Positions 1-10,120 of a stretch of 64,000 nt of DNA are shown piece after piece (the stretch's first letter is position 1; each line of letters starts with the position of its first letter). This DNA is from Deinococcus sp. YIM 134068 (GTDB taxonomy: Bacteria > Deinococcota > Deinococci > Deinococcales > Deinococcaceae). The translations under genes were made by a program, and so were the position numbers. Location of the stretch: the NCBI RefSeq assembly GCF_036543075.1, contig NZ_JAZHPF010000006.1, positions 130,580 to 194,579 on the forward strand, in the 5' to 3' direction. The notes beneath the pieces were generated by a model that was given only the letters and a program-made list of their open reading frames with translations, ran no database searches and was not told the DNA's origin.

Positions 1-211
1 CCCGCTCCACCCGGCGTTTCTTCGCCTCAATCGAGCTCGCTCCGGGCAGGTGGGTGCACAGGTCACTCTGATTCACGCTTCGGGCCGTGACCATGGCGAA
101 GATGAGATCGACGACACGCTGCAGCGTGTCGTGGCGAAGGAAAGGCACGCAGGCTTTGAAGTGGCGGGTCAGTTCGGTACGCTGAAGATCGGCGGGTTTT
201 GGAGTCGTCAC
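1..211 (-). CDS. IS4-type transposase, N-terminal part (runs off window)
   Basis: The minus strand read from a GTG at 211 stays open to the window edge for 70 codons. It contains HFKACVPFLRHDTLQRVV and a DLIFAMVTARSVNQSDL stretch, which match my memory of the N-terminus of IS4-family transposases common in Deinococcus. The DDE catalytic domain would lie outside the window. The long reading frames in other phases here are shadows. The start is tentative because no clear ribosome site is visible. The 208 nt between this gene and the next one show nothing I recognise. Confidence 0.6.
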   Translation of the reverse strand, partial: MTTPKPADLQRTELTRHFKACVPFLRHDTLQRVVDLIFAMVTARSVNQSDLCTHLPGASSIEAKKRRVER

Positions 212-419
212 ACACCCAAAACACCGCCGATTGTCGTGCCGGTTCGCAACCTGTCACACGTTTAGGAATTTTCCGTCCAGCACAGCTCTAGCCTGAAGAT
301 GTCCGGTACAGAGGATCCTTGCCTGACGACCAAGGGGAATTCTTAGCTTTTCATGGGGCAAACCTTTTCAGATGACACCTTACCTGTAGAAATTGGACCA
401 CTTCTCTGCGAACCGTCCT

Positions 420-3203
420 TCAAGTTCGATAATAGGGTCGAAATTCGTTAATTACTCCTAGGCCCATAATCGCTTCTACTAGTGAGTTTACCGCTTGATC
501 CAACTCACTAGATCGTTGCTTTAGAAGCATATCTAGTATAGGACGAAAATTTAGAACTTCATGCAAGTACATGTTTTTCTGCCCAACGAAATAACGCAGG
601 ATCGTCAAAACTTCAACTGGGTACGTCGGAGCAATCTGCGTCAGACACTCGATCACTTGTGGTTGACCCTCCACCAGTGCTTCTGCGGCGATGGTCTGAA
701 GCTCGTGGAGGGCCCACGTCTCATCGAACTTGCCGCTCGCGTACCACCAGCCGAATGGACGAAGCAGTATCTGCCGATCTGCGGGGCGCCTTTGCAACAG
801 GGTGTCTCGAACGAACTGCCAGAGCTGCCGGGCCAAGCTCAGCGGTCCCTCGTCAACCTGCTCTTCTCGCTCCAACGTGCGACCGAGCGAACTCAACGCC
901 TCCCCGACGGTTTCGGCGGGTGCGCGTTCCAGGAAAGTTTCAAGCAGCGCGTCCTGCTCACCGAATTGCAACACCCCCCGGACGAAAAAGATCATCAGGT
1001 GCGACCCGAAAGCCCTCTGCGTGTCTTTGCCTGTCGGCCAGCCGGGGCTGTCGGTCGCCATTTGCCGCGCATAGCGGACATAGGCGGGCCGCATCTCTCT
1101 AAAAAGCGCGCTGGAGTACTGGCTGTGCTCCAGATAGGTACTCCAGGCCGCGCCTCCCAGATGAGGCGGCGCGTCCAGGATCAACGGCCTCCAAAAGGCG
1201 GTGAACCACTCCCGTTCACGGTCGTGCAAGTAGGCGAGGAAAGGCGCAGGCGCAGCGAAGACGGCACTGGACTGTTCCATCCGGTAGTGCTCAAGCAGCG
1301 CCGTCCTGAGTCGCTCCAGAGCTGCTTGCCGGAGGTCTGGCTCTATCTCCTGCTCGTCGATGACCCAGGCCATGACCGCAACCAACGCGTGAATGGCCTG
1401 CCCGCGGGTAACGTTGATCGAGCGGGAGTAAGCGTCTCCGTAACGCTCCACGCCCGGGTCTTCCACGTCAGAGAGGGGATCATGGTCGGACAGCAGTAGG
1501 ATCAACGCCTCGACGATGGGCAGCACCTGCGTTCGCCCCTGCTGGCGTGTGGCCCCGTCTTTGAGCAGGATGATCTCGATCAGGGTGCAGAGCTGGCCGC
1601 GCAGACGGGATCTTTCCCCCCGGTCTTTACGCCCCTCGATGACCGTGAGTGTCTCCAAACAGGGGGTCCACTCGACACCTGCCAGTTCCTCCTTCCGGTT
1701 CAGCAAGCCGGACAAGATGCTGCCCAGGTAGGGTGCAGGTAACTCTGCCCAGAGCGGCAGGTGCTCGTAGTAAAACCGGGGGCGGAGGCCCACATCTTGA
1801 GCCAGCCGGTGGGCGACGCCTTCGAGCCGATCTTCCTCTCGATCAAAAGCCTGACCGGTGGGCGGTGCAGGGCGCCGGAGGAGGCGCTGGAGTTCGGGAG
1901 CGCTCAGGCCCTGAAATGCATCTGGAGCCAGCGTGGAATGGGAGCCCTCCACGACCTGGATCGTGCTGATGCTGGGTTCCGGCACTTCGCCAAATTGTTT
2001 GTCGAGCTGTGCACGGCGCTCCAGCACGGGCGGCGGGAGGTTTGGTCCTAATTTATGGAGTTGTCTCCACTGCCGACGTGCCAACGCCTCCGTGTTCTCC
2101 TCGTGGAGAGCGGGGTCCAGACGCCTCCACCCGTAGGTGACCGTGCCTTGTTCCAGCCAAGCCAACAGTTGCGTTAACACCTGAGTCTGTTGCCGACCGG
2201 GTAAGCGCTTGAGTTGCCGCTCACATGCCGCCGTGTACTCCATCTCATAGGTGGGTTCGTCGAAGGCCTGGCGGTCTAGAAGGGCTTGCTGAACCCAGGT
2301 TCGCGGTACGTCGTCCACTTGTCCCAGCCAGTACAGGCGCAGCCGTTTGAAGATGCTGTAAGGCTGCCAGCTCAGGGCGGTCCAAAGTTGCTGCCACCAG
2401 GGACGGAAAGCAGGATCGACCATCAGGGCGACCAGGGCATCGATCAGGGCGTTGTCTGGCCGTCCGAGGTCGAAACGTTCTCGGTGATCCAGATGAGGAC
2501 GGTACACCCGGTAGTGATCGGCTTCACTACCGTCGAGAAGCTGGCGGAGTGTGGCGAATTTGGCAAGGGACACACAAAGCACGTCGCCGTACCAGCGTTC
2601 CTGATGCAGAAGGGTACGATGTTCCTCTAAAAAGTGTGCGTAGTGATAGAAATCGAGGTGGGTTTCAATTTGACCGAAGGCTGACTCCTCGTGCGCTACG
2701 CTTTCCAGCCAGGGCTCCAGGAACGAAGCTGTGAAGGTTGCTTTTAACGGTGTGGGGGCTCCTTGAATCAAAAGATCTTGCGTTAGATGCAGCCAGGAGA
2801 ACGCCGCCAGGGAATCATGTTCTTGGGCAATCCAAGCTTGAAGCGTGGGCACTAGGCTCCACAGCACGTCATGAGGAAGGTTGCGCGCCACCTCGAGGGC
2901 CTGGTGTTTGTTGTGTTCCGAGATCGAGGCTTGTCGCAGTAACAAAGCGACGGGCCAGGGGTGCTGCGCTGCAATCTTACCCAGATAGATGAGGCGACTT
3001 GAATAAGCGGCAAGATCGTGGAAGAAACCGTGCTCATCTAGCGGAGCGAGCCAGTCTTCATGTGTTAAACGAGAAAAGAAATATTGATCTAAGTGGGGAT
3101 TTTCAAGCGCCGCCTTTAAAGTTCTCAGATCTTCTTTAGACGGTTGAGGAGTTCCCAAAAAAGCATCCAATTGTGCCAGAAATGGATAGAGTTCAGCCGT
3201 CAT
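420..3203 (-). CDS. large (927 aa) uncharacterised protein coupled to SIR2-like gene
   Basis: I do not recognise this family. The protein is long, rich in Leu, Glu, Arg and Trp, apparently all-helical with HEAT-like spacing, and has no membrane segment, signal peptide, Walker motif or nuclease motif that I can see. The ATG at 3203 is preferred over a TTG at 3224 because a good GGAGAGGA ribosome site lies 7 nt upstream. The gene overlaps the end of the SIR2-like gene by 11 bp, so the two are very likely translated as a unit. By analogy with known SIR2-effector defence pairs, it could be the phage sensor or scaffold that activates the SIR2 NADase. That role is inference. Its composition is closer to the GC-rich background than its partner's, except near its 5' end. 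Confidence 0.75.
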   Translation of the reverse strand: MTAELYPFLAQLDAFLGTPQPSKEDLRTLKAALENPHLDQYFFSRLTHEDWLAPLDEHGFFHDLAAYSSRLIYLGKIAAQHPWPVALLLRQASISEHNKHQALEVARNLPHDVLWSLVPTLQAWIAQEHDSLAAFSWLHLTQDLLIQGAPTPLKATFTASFLEPWLESVAHEESAFGQIETHLDFYHYAHFLEEHRTLLHQERWYGDVLCVSLAKFATLRQLLDGSEADHYRVYRPHLDHRERFDLGRPDNALIDALVALMVDPAFRPWWQQLWTALSWQPYSIFKRLRLYWLGQVDDVPRTWVQQALLDRQAFDEPTYEMEYTAACERQLKRLPGRQQTQVLTQLLAWLEQGTVTYGWRRLDPALHEENTEALARRQWRQLHKLGPNLPPPVLERRAQLDKQFGEVPEPSISTIQVVEGSHSTLAPDAFQGLSAPELQRLLRRPAPPTGQAFDREEDRLEGVAHRLAQDVGLRPRFYYEHLPLWAELPAPYLGSILSGLLNRKEELAGVEWTPCLETLTVIEGRKDRGERSRLRGQLCTLIEIILLKDGATRQQGRTQVLPIVEALILLLSDHDPLSDVEDPGVERYGDAYSRSINVTRGQAIHALVAVMAWVIDEQEIEPDLRQAALERLRTALLEHYRMEQSSAVFAAPAPFLAYLHDREREWFTAFWRPLILDAPPHLGGAAWSTYLEHSQYSSALFREMRPAYVRYARQMATDSPGWPTGKDTQRAFGSHLMIFFVRGVLQFGEQDALLETFLERAPAETVGEALSSLGRTLEREEQVDEGPLSLARQLWQFVRDTLLQRRPADRQILLRPFGWWYASGKFDETWALHELQTIAAEALVEGQPQVIECLTQIAPTYPVEVLTILRYFVGQKNMYLHEVLNFRPILDMLLKQRSSELDQAVNSLVEAIMGLGVINEFRPYYRT

Positions 3204-4131
3204 ACGTAATCCTCTCCTCTTCAATAGTAGGATTATTTTTATTGGCCTCCCTAAACCATTCGTCTATCAAAGTGGACAGGCGATGATGCTTGTCACTGGA
3301 ATCATACCATACGGGAACAACTCCAATATTTTCTAATCTTTCCTCGATTTGTTGAACGTATGAAACATCTAGAATAGTCTTCTTAGAACCCTTAGTCTTA
3401 ACTTCGCTGAAATCCAATCCCATCAGTGCATATCTAGAAGGCTTGTTAAAGGCTCCGGACGAACTCTTCGAGTATTTATCTTCCAGCTCCTTTATCTTAA
3501 GAAGTATTGTGTAAATAAATGGGTCATCAAAGCTAAAACCCATGAACACAACGTTTCGACCTTTGAAGTACGCCATTAAAAAGTTTTCTACGGTCCCAGT
3601 AGGACCGTAATATTGCTCATACTCATCCTCGGAGAGGATGACGCAGAAACTCGCTGCTGTTGCGCCCTCTAGCAGGCCGTGAATGTGAAAAATAGTTTTA
3701 GGGTTTCCGGCCAGATCATGCTCGTTGATGTCTGGCAAAGCTTTTACTGAGAAATATTGGTGTGAGAGGGCATCACGAATAGCCCCTGTGTAGTTGGTCG
3801 TTACCACAGTGGAAAGTGGGAGGAGGTGCAACTTAGTCACGGCCTTCTGAATTAAGTTATCCCAATCCTTAAACCTATCCAGAATAATTCTTTTATACTC
3901 TGTCTCGTTAGCTTCTTTTGCTACCCTTGCCTGCTGTGGGCAGTTCAACGATCCTGTAGGTAGTGTGGCATGGCAGGCAACAAGCAGTTCCTTTATCAGG
4001 TCGGACCACAAGGGGGAGAGTCCATAGTCTAGACCGGCACCTATAAATAGGCCGGGTGATTCTGAATAAATACACTTCTGAACGTTAACTTGCCGCTGGG
4101 AATAGAGTTTGGCGAATCCATCGAGCGTCAC
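3193..4131 (-). CDS. SIR2-like (SIR2_2 fold) protein, candidate NADase defence effector
   Basis: A Rossmann-type start FIGAGLDYGLSPLW (about residues 27-40) is followed by VVTTNYT, FHIHGLLEG and VFMGFSFDDP. These are the signature blocks of SIR2_2-family proteins, many of which hydrolyse NAD+ in antiphage systems. The usual TTNYD is TTNYT here, so the Asp is replaced. The GTG at 4131 (GGTGGGG upstream) places the GAG motif at the usual distance from the N-terminus. The frame is open back to 4284. The DNA is clearly AT-richer than its neighbours, which suggests transfer. The end overlaps the 927-aa gene by 11 bp. The family call is solid; the NADase activity and defence role are inferred. Confidence 0.8.
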   Translation of the reverse strand: MTLDGFAKLYSQRQVNVQKCIYSESPGLFIGAGLDYGLSPLWSDLIKELLVACHATLPTGSLNCPQQARVAKEANETEYKRIILDRFKDWDNLIQKAVTKLHLLPLSTVVTTNYTGAIRDALSHQYFSVKALPDINEHDLAGNPKTIFHIHGLLEGATAASFCVILSEDEYEQYYGPTGTVENFLMAYFKGRNVVFMGFSFDDPFIYTILLKIKELEDKYSKSSSGAFNKPSRYALMGLDFSEVKTKGSKKTILDVSYVQQIEERLENIGVVPVWYDSSDKHHRLSTLIDEWFREANKNNPTIEEERITYDG

Positions 4132-4337
4132 GGACACCCCACCAGCATACTCCAGTGGTCTACAGGCCAAGAGTATGGGCTCGTAGGGACCTGTGTACCC
4201 GTGAGCTTGCTCCTTCACCCGACGACAGCCGTCCCAGCTCGAAAATGTCCAGCAGATCAGGTCCCCCCGAATGTCTGCTTCCATTTGTGGCGCGAGTTGA
4301 TGGTGCTGCGCAGGCCCCAGGAACCGTCCGGCGGGTC

Positions 4338-5156
4338 CTAGTCCTCGAGGTGCACCCGTGCGCCGTACGTCCCACCCTGCTCGATCAGCAGCGGACCCAG
4401 ACCGATCAGGGCCAGGATGGGCCAGGCCGCGCTGGCGAGGACCACTCTCTCCGGGTCCTCCGTTCGAACCAGTCCTTTCTTGGTCAGGCGAACGTGCTCC
4501 AGCAAGGGCGTCCAGTCTGAGATCTGGGTGGTTTTCAATTCGCCGTCACCCCAGAACATACCGGAGGCGGCGCTGTGGTTCCCTTTGCCCACACAGTAGA
4601 TGCCCCAGGGCAGGTACACCGTTCCGCTCTGGTCCGGTTGTTGCCGCCATTGATAGTTCCGTCGACCCCACTCCATGCCGTAACGCAACAGAGCCCGTCC
4701 GAGGCGGTCGGTGTGCCAGGGTGCCGTGATCGACAGGCCATCGGCCAGCCGAACCACAGCCTCCCCCCGTCGGTCCCGAATCAGATCGTGGAGGGCACGT
4801 ACGTGCGGATTGAGGCGGGAGTGAGACCGGAACAGCGCCTTGAAGGGATCGCTGTCCTGGGCATCGGCGTGTCTCCCAACCAACACCTCCGCCATTCGTT
4901 CGGCTTGGAACTGCTGCACGCAGATCTTGACCATCGATTGGAGGGCCATTCGCCGCTGTTCCGGACTGGCCTCCCGCCCTTCGCGCAGCATCTCCCGGGC
5001 GAATTGGACGACCTTGAGGGCGGTTCGCGCCGCTTCCTGCTGGGCAAGAGCTTCTTCGGTGGGCTCGGTAGGCCGCCCCTTCGGGTAGACCACGGCTTCA
5101 AACAGGCTGGAGGACAGGCCACTGAGTGCCCTCCAGCCTTGTCGGACGCGCCACAC
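4338..5156 (-). CDS. uncharacterised protein with GNHSxxxG motif
   Basis: This 272-aa soluble protein has a helical N-terminal half (a Glu/Gln/Arg-rich segment around residues 30-90) and a C-terminal half containing LPWGIYCVGKGNHSAASGMF, which looks like a conserved catalytic or binding loop. I recall similar GNHS motifs in small DUF families from mobile regions but cannot name the family safely. The GTG at 5156 has only a weak upstream ribosome site. The 206 nt separating it from the SIR2-like gene could hold that gene's promoter. Confidence 0.55.
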   Translation of the reverse strand: MWRVRQGWRALSGLSSSLFEAVVYPKGRPTEPTEEALAQQEAARTALKVVQFAREMLREGREASPEQRRMALQSMVKICVQQFQAERMAEVLVGRHADAQDSDPFKALFRSHSRLNPHVRALHDLIRDRRGEAVVRLADGLSITAPWHTDRLGRALLRYGMEWGRRNYQWRQQPDQSGTVYLPWGIYCVGKGNHSAASGMFWGDGELKTTQISDWTPLLEHVRLTKKGLVRTEDPERVVLASAAWPILALIGLGPLLIEQGGTYGARVHLED

Positions 5157-5294
5157 CGTTCCATTCTTTCTGCCGACGCCCCCACACGCAAGAGCCGCTC
5201 AGGCTGGTTGTGCCGTTCGAGTCAGGTCGACACCGTTGTCCACGGTGAGGGGGCGGGGAGTGCTCGTCTGGGCCAGACATGTGTTCCATGCCCT

Positions 5295-6452
5295 TCAGAT
5301 CAGGGCAACCCAGTCGGGACGCGCGGGCGGCGGGCCGGGATCACGCACGTTGACCAGCCGCAGCAACTGTCCCTCGTCGGGCGCCCTTCGCCACTCCACA
5401 TCCCGCTCCACGTCATACGGTCGCCGGTTGCGCCAGGCCACATACTCCTGCAAGGTCTGCACCCGCAGTTCCCCCTCTGGCATGATGCGCAGAACGTGGT
5501 CCTCCACCCGGTACCAGCCGGGGGCCACCTGAAGCCGTACCACCTCGTGGGGGGACGAGGTGAAGCTGCTCAGGAGCTGCTGGATCAGCTCACGCAGCTC
5601 CGTGTTGTACCGCTGCGCCGCCTCATGGGCCCGGTCCTCGACGATGGGCCGGGCAAGCACCCCTGACCAGTGGGACACGTGAAGCTGGCCGACCGTCCAG
5701 CGCGCCAGCAGAGCGCGAGCCCGTCCCCCCAGCTCCACCGCGCGGTGAATCGGCACCGCCTCGCCGGGAATCAGCGGCTGGTCGAGGTGTTGGAGTCTCT
5801 GGGCGACCGCCTCCACGTCGAGGACTTCGCGGGCGCGGGTCTGGAAGGCCGCCAGCACCTCCGGCAGGCGACCTCCCAGGGAAATCCAGCCGTGGTCTTC
5901 GTCCAGCCTCAGGCCGTGCGTCTCGGCAAAGCGTCGCAGCGGCGTCAGGTCCTCTGCGTCGGGCAGGAAGAGCGCGGGCAAGCTGTCCTGTCCGGCCGTC
6001 TCCTGTGGGCTGACCTCGAACTGGTCACTCTGGAGCCAGGTGTCGCCCGACCACAGCAGCACCCGCAGGTGGCCCTCCTCGGGGACGGCGAGGGCGGGCA
6101 GGGTGAGGAGTTGGCCCTGCACCTCGAAGGTGAGCGTGTCCGGGACGCCGATCCGCTCCAGCAACTCCTCCCGGGTCATCTGCCAGGGCTGGTCGTGGGG
6201 CAAGGGACGCAACACCCGCTCACGCAGGTCGTCCGCGAGCGTCTCGGCAATGGCCTGGCTGCGGAACAGGTCAAAAGCGAGCAGGTGCGCGGCATAGGTC
6301 AGGTGGTCCTGCTCGCCCCAGGACACCACGCGGGGCACGTCCTCGGGCAGCTCGTAGCGGTAGTCGGGAAAGAGCGGTCGGCCGTCCCGCTGGAGATAAC
6401 GCGGCTGGCTCAGGTGCCCGGAATAGGTTGGGTTGGGGGAGACTTCCGGCAT
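5295..6452 (-). CDS. hypothetical protein, 385 aa
   Basis: I do not recognise the family. The frame is open back to 6674, but the region upstream of the ATG at 6452 has the composition of a non-coding shadow, and the protein from MPEVSPNPTYSG onward looks natural. It has no membrane segment and no obvious enzyme motif. The C-terminal third (RVEDHVLRIMPEGELRVQTL and a following WRRAPDEGQLLRLVNVRDP) looks like a beta-rich domain. The next gene upstream (DUF2227) ends about 370 nt away, so this gene probably has its own promoter. Confidence 0.6.
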   Translation of the reverse strand: MPEVSPNPTYSGHLSQPRYLQRDGRPLFPDYRYELPEDVPRVVSWGEQDHLTYAAHLLAFDLFRSQAIAETLADDLRERVLRPLPHDQPWQMTREELLERIGVPDTLTFEVQGQLLTLPALAVPEEGHLRVLLWSGDTWLQSDQFEVSPQETAGQDSLPALFLPDAEDLTPLRRFAETHGLRLDEDHGWISLGGRLPEVLAAFQTRAREVLDVEAVAQRLQHLDQPLIPGEAVPIHRAVELGGRARALLARWTVGQLHVSHWSGVLARPIVEDRAHEAAQRYNTELRELIQQLLSSFTSSPHEVVRLQVAPGWYRVEDHVLRIMPEGELRVQTLQEYVAWRNRRPYDVERDVEWRRAPDEGQLLRLVNVRDPGPPPARPDWVALI

Positions 6453-6817
6453 AGCCAAAGGGTAGAGCGTTTGCCCCGACGCGATCAGGAGATGCGGGTG
6501 CAGGAGCCTCGCCTGCACGACTCCAGAACTGTCTGGAGCCTTCAGCGGACGGCACAATGCCCCCGATGGGGGCGTCTTCGCTGGCGTCCTGGCGTGCTCG
6601 CCTGTGCTGGTGCGGGGAGCAGGGGCGCGTCTCCTTGGCCGCGTGCCCCTGCCCGTCCAGTGGCCGTCCGGCACCCGGCGTTCCGACGGCTGAGCCCCTG
6701 CCTGGGCCGCAGCTCACGGCGGCCTCGGGCTCTGGTGTCTCAGCGTGCCCCGCCCGAGGGGAATCGGTCAACCCGCCACCTGGCCGAGCCAGACTTCGAC
6801 CTGACCGAAGGCTGGGA

Positions 6818-7317
6818 TCACAGCCGCCGCCAGCTCAGGGGAATGCGGTCGGCCAGCAGGTGCAGGACCTGCGCGATCCAGTATCCGAGCAGCGCGCACA
6901 GCAGGATGGAGCCGTTCAGCCACCCGGCAGGGACCTGGACCAGTTCCCCACTGTCCAGGGCAGGCCCGTCAGCCGCCAGCCGACACGCACGCTGAGGAAG
7001 AACAGCCCCAGCATGAAGGCGAGGTACACGATCCGGATCAGGGGTCCCCGGAGATACGTGTGGCTGACGCCGCGGTGACGGCTCACCTTGAGCAGAGGCC
7101 ACCAGAGCAGCTCGAAGGGTCCCCAGGCGCGCCGGGCATCGGTCCGCACCCGGGCCATGTCGAGGTCAGGGGTGATGAACACGGTGCCGATCACGGTACC
7201 GGCCAGAAAGGCCACCACGACGGGATCACCCAGCGGAACACCGAGCCGCTCGGCGACGGCCGTGACAGACGAGACGACGATGGTGTTGATCAGGGTATGG
7301 GTGCGTCCGTTGGGCAT
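6818..7317 (-). pseudogene. DUF2227-type (YdjM-like) membrane metal-binding protein, frameshifted
   Basis: The first frame (7317 to 6916) starts MPNGRTHTLIN and carries FITPDLDMARV and VSRHRGVSHT, typical of the DUF2227 metal-dependent membrane hydrolase-like family. It stops after 133 residues, short for the family. The next frame continues the protein without a gap: a hydrophobic segment and then LLGYWIAQVLHLLADRIP, ending at 6818. That matches the expected C-terminal membrane helix and the HxxxD end. A one-base indel between about 6945 and 6975 explains this. It may be a real inactivation or a sequencing error. The start lies 4 nt downstream of the end of the acyltransferase gene. Confidence 0.7.
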
Positions 7318-7320
7318 AGG

Positions 7321-8373
7321 TCAAGGCGCAGCCAGGGGATGAGGACGTGGTGCACGGCGCAGGACGTTCAGCAGGGGCCGCTCCACCCAGCGCTGCGTGA
7401 CGGCGGCCATCAGCAGGCACAGCGGCACGGCGAGCAGTCCGCAGGCGCTGAGGTTCAACCCGGCGCGTGTTCCCAGGACGCTCAGCGCCAGCAGCACCGG
7501 GAAGTGGACCGCGTACAGGCTGTAGCTGACCTCACCGAGCCACTGCACGGGCGGCGCTTCCAGGAACCGACGGGCGCCGCCGCCCATGATCGTCAGGATC
7601 ACCAGGGCCGCGCCGGGGGCGGTGAGGTAGCGTGTAACAACCTCGTCGCTTCCGGTGACGTGACGTTGCAGCAGCACGGCCAGCCCGGCGAGCAGGGCCG
7701 GGACCACGGCCCACCTCGGCAACGTCCAGCGCTGGGCGGCCAGCACCGATCCCAGGAAGAACAGCGGAAAGTACGCCGCCTGCACCCAGCCGAGCGTGGC
7801 CGCGACCAGGCACAGGAACCAGACCACGGGCAGCGTCCAAGGCCAGCGGGCCAGGCGAGTGAACAGCGGCATCAGCAGGGCGACCTGCATCTCGACGATC
7901 AATGTCCACAGCGGCGGGTTGAGGTGGTTGGCGTTGAGGGCGGGAAAGCTGAGGGTCAGCGCGCCCAGCAGGTCCTGGGGCGTGAGCGGCGCGCGAAGGT
8001 CGCGCGTGATCAGCACGCTGAAGTCGTCGGAGGCGTGGCTTGCAGCGAAGCGTGTTAGCACGGCGAGCCCCACTGCCAGGTAGGCCAGCGGGGCCAGCCG
8101 CACCACCCGCCGGGCCAGGTAGGGCCGCACGGCCGGGCGGCGCAGTAGGCTTCTGGCCACGACGTACCCGCTCAGGACGAAAAACAGGTCCACGGCAGGT
8201 GCCCCCAGGTACCAGAGGGTGAACTCGGCCGGGGTCGGCAGGCGAGGTCCCCAAGGCACGTAGGTCAACGTGGCGACGTGGCTGAACACCACAGCGAGGG
8301 CGGCCAGACCGCGCACGCCGTCCAGGCCCGGCGACCGCAACAGGGGGAACTGGCCGCTGTAGGGGGAACTCAT
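7321..8373 (-). CDS. acyltransferase 3 family (OafA/YrhL-like) membrane protein
   Basis: The sequence begins with [17 protein letters not shown] and has [16 protein letters not shown] near residues 60-75, followed by [18 protein letters not shown]. These are hallmarks of the acyltransferase-3 family, multi-pass enzymes that O-acylate surface polysaccharides or lipids using the conserved His. About ten membrane segments are visible over 350 aa, the normal length. It overlaps the upstream gene by ATGA, and the DUF2227 gene follows 3 nt later, so it belongs to a short operon. Confidence 0.85.
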   Translation of the reverse strand: MSSPYSGQFPLLRSPGLDGVRGLAALAVVFSHVATLTYVPWGPRLPTPAEFTLWYLGAPAVDLFFVLSGYVVARSLLRRPAVRPYLARRVVRLAPLAYLAVGLAVLTRFAASHASDDFSVLITRDLRAPLTPQDLLGALTLSFPALNANHLNPPLWTLIVEMQVALLMPLFTRLARWPWTLPVVWFLCLVAATLGWVQAAYFPLFFLGSVLAAQRWTLPRWAVVPALLAGLAVLLQRHVTGSDEVVTRYLTAPGAALVILTIMGGGARRFLEAPPVQWLGEVSYSLYAVHFPVLLALSVLGTRAGLNLSACGLLAVPLCLLMAAVTQRWVERPLLNVLRRAPRPHPLAAP

Positions 8374-9284
8374 GCGTGGACCTCCGGGCGTTCCAAGGGG
8401 ATGACGTCGTCAGGGTCGGCCCACGGCTGAGTCCGGAAGCGCCATACCCGGGGCACTTCCGTCCGCGCGAAGCGGCGCGAACGTCGAAGGGCAGCTTTGA
8501 GACTGGACTCCTCCACCTCCGGCGCGTCCGGCAGCGTGCGGTAGGCGCGAAACAGCAGGTCTTCCTCCCACGCGGTCTGTCCGGCCCGGGTCAGCACCTC
8601 GGCCAGTGCGGCCAGCCACTCCCCGCTCGTCCAGGCCACGGTATGCCCGGCGTAGTCCCCGTTCCGGGTGCGCCACACCCGCGTCGCGGGCCACACGACG
8701 GCCAGCAGCGCTTCATCCAGACCCAGCACGGCCGCCGCCTCACCGGCTGTCAGGACCCGTCCGGCGGGGAGGGTGACGCTTCGCAACCGAGACGGGGCCG
8801 CACCCCGGTACAGCGCCCAGAGGCCGGGTGCCAGACGGACCGTGCGCACCTCGGGTTGGTCGAGCGCGCGCGTCCCCTCGACCAGCAGCGCCCAGGCATG
8901 TTCGATGTCCGGCCGCACCTGGACCACGCGCGGCCGGGCGGCCAAGGCCCAGAGTTCCGCTCGCCAGGCTTGATGGCGGGTGTGCGCCCGCAGTTGCTGC
9001 CAGGCCCGTCCCTCGATCTGCCGCACGCGGTCCGGCGAGCGCTGCCAGCGGGCGGCCGTGACCGCCAGCGGTTCGCGGCGTGAACGGGCGAGCAGGGCGT
9101 CCCAGCCGCGCGGCACGGTCACGCGCGCCTCGGCCGCCCGGACGATCTCCTCCAAGTTCAGCGGCACCTCCTCACCGGAAGGCCACCTGTCCGGGCGCAG
9201 GCCGTCCAGCGCGTCCTGCCAGGACGTGGGCAGAGCGGAGGGCCTCGCTAGGAGGACGCTCCGACCGTGGTCGCGCCGGATCAT
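8370..9284 (-). CDS. HTH protein with sigma-70 region-4-like motif
   Basis: The 304-aa protein has [20 protein letters not shown] at about residues 75-95. It resembles sigma-70 region 4, where the RVRQIE segment is the DNA-recognition helix. The rest is Arg/Trp-rich, contains a second possible HTH ([21 protein letters not shown]), and I cannot assign it to a family. The ATG at 9284 overlaps the preceding stop (ATGA), as does its own stop with the acyltransferase start, so it sits in a translationally coupled operon. It could be a dedicated transcription factor for the operon. Confidence 0.6.
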   Translation of the reverse strand: MIRRDHGRSVLLARPSALPTSWQDALDGLRPDRWPSGEEVPLNLEEIVRAAEARVTVPRGWDALLARSRREPLAVTAARWQRSPDRVRQIEGRAWQQLRAHTRHQAWRAELWALAARPRVVQVRPDIEHAWALLVEGTRALDQPEVRTVRLAPGLWALYRGAAPSRLRSVTLPAGRVLTAGEAAAVLGLDEALLAVVWPATRVWRTRNGDYAGHTVAWTSGEWLAALAEVLTRAGQTAWEEDLLFRAYRTLPDAPEVEESSLKAALRRSRRFARTEVPRVWRFRTQPWADPDDVIPLERPEVHA

Positions 9285-10120
9285 GGGCGGGCCGCCAGAG
9301 AGGCCGGAGTGTCGGGGCCCATCCGCGCCAGCTCGTCCAGGCACAGCACGTCGTGCGTCTCGATCTCCAGGGAGAGGTCCGTCACGTCCAGACCATGCCG
9401 GGCGCCGAGCATCGCCGCCATCTGCGAGGCGGTGGGACGCAGCCCGAAGGTCCGGCCGACCGCCTCGGCGAACACCTCCAGCAGCGCCCTCACGCAGCGG
9501 CGCAATTCGACCTGCGTCACTTCCGGAGGGCAGAGGACCACCGCGCTCCGCCCCCAGGTCTCGCCCGGCGTGTCCAGCAAACGGACGGGGCGCAGGTGGG
9601 TGTCCTCCCAGGCCCAGTCCGGCACCTCGAACACGTAGGTGCAACTCCTCTCGCCGCTCACCATCGTCAGGTCCCAGGGGCCGACCGTGGTGTGCAGGAC
9701 CCGCAAGCCGGACCAGGGCTCTCCCACGGTCCACAGGGGAGGATGGTCGTGCTTCTCCTGCTTCAAGACCCTGCCCAGCACCTTCTCTCGCAGAGCACGG
9801 TTGGCGGCGACCGCGCCCGTCCGGCTGTCCTGGAGGCTGGCGAGCAGGGTGAGCCAACCGCGGTGCACGGTCGGCAGCCCCGGTTCGGGTGGAGCGAGCT
9901 GGAGAAAGCCGTCGCTCCAGAGTTGCTGGTACGCCGCGTCCAGATCAGGTCCCGGGGCCTGGGCCAGGGGACGTACCTCTGGCGGCAGGCAGAGCAGGAG
10001 TGTCGCTCCGTCGTGGACCGGTTCCCTCGCCGAGAGAAAGCGTTGCACCCGTTCCCGTCCACCCTCCAACCGGCGCCGCTCCCAGGCCCTCACGCCCGGC
10101 GCACGGGTCACCTCAGACAC
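9281..10120 (-). CDS. hypothetical protein, 279 aa
   Basis: This is an unrecognised soluble protein. It is Arg-rich at the N-terminus and has a beta-rich centre (LRVLHTTVGPWDLTMVSGER). The C-terminal segment around RTFGLRPTASQMAAMLGARHG could be a winged-helix or HTH-like element. It overlaps the membrane-protein gene upstream by 8 nt and the HTH gene downstream by 4 nt, which supports a functional unit with these neighbours. Confidence 0.6.
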   Translation of the reverse strand: MSEVTRAPGVRAWERRRLEGGRERVQRFLSAREPVHDGATLLLCLPPEVRPLAQAPGPDLDAAYQQLWSDGFLQLAPPEPGLPTVHRGWLTLLASLQDSRTGAVAANRALREKVLGRVLKQEKHDHPPLWTVGEPWSGLRVLHTTVGPWDLTMVSGERSCTYVFEVPDWAWEDTHLRPVRLLDTPGETWGRSAVVLCPPEVTQVELRRCVRALLEVFAEAVGRTFGLRPTASQMAAMLGARHGLDVTDLSLEIETHDVLCLDELARMGPDTPASLAARP

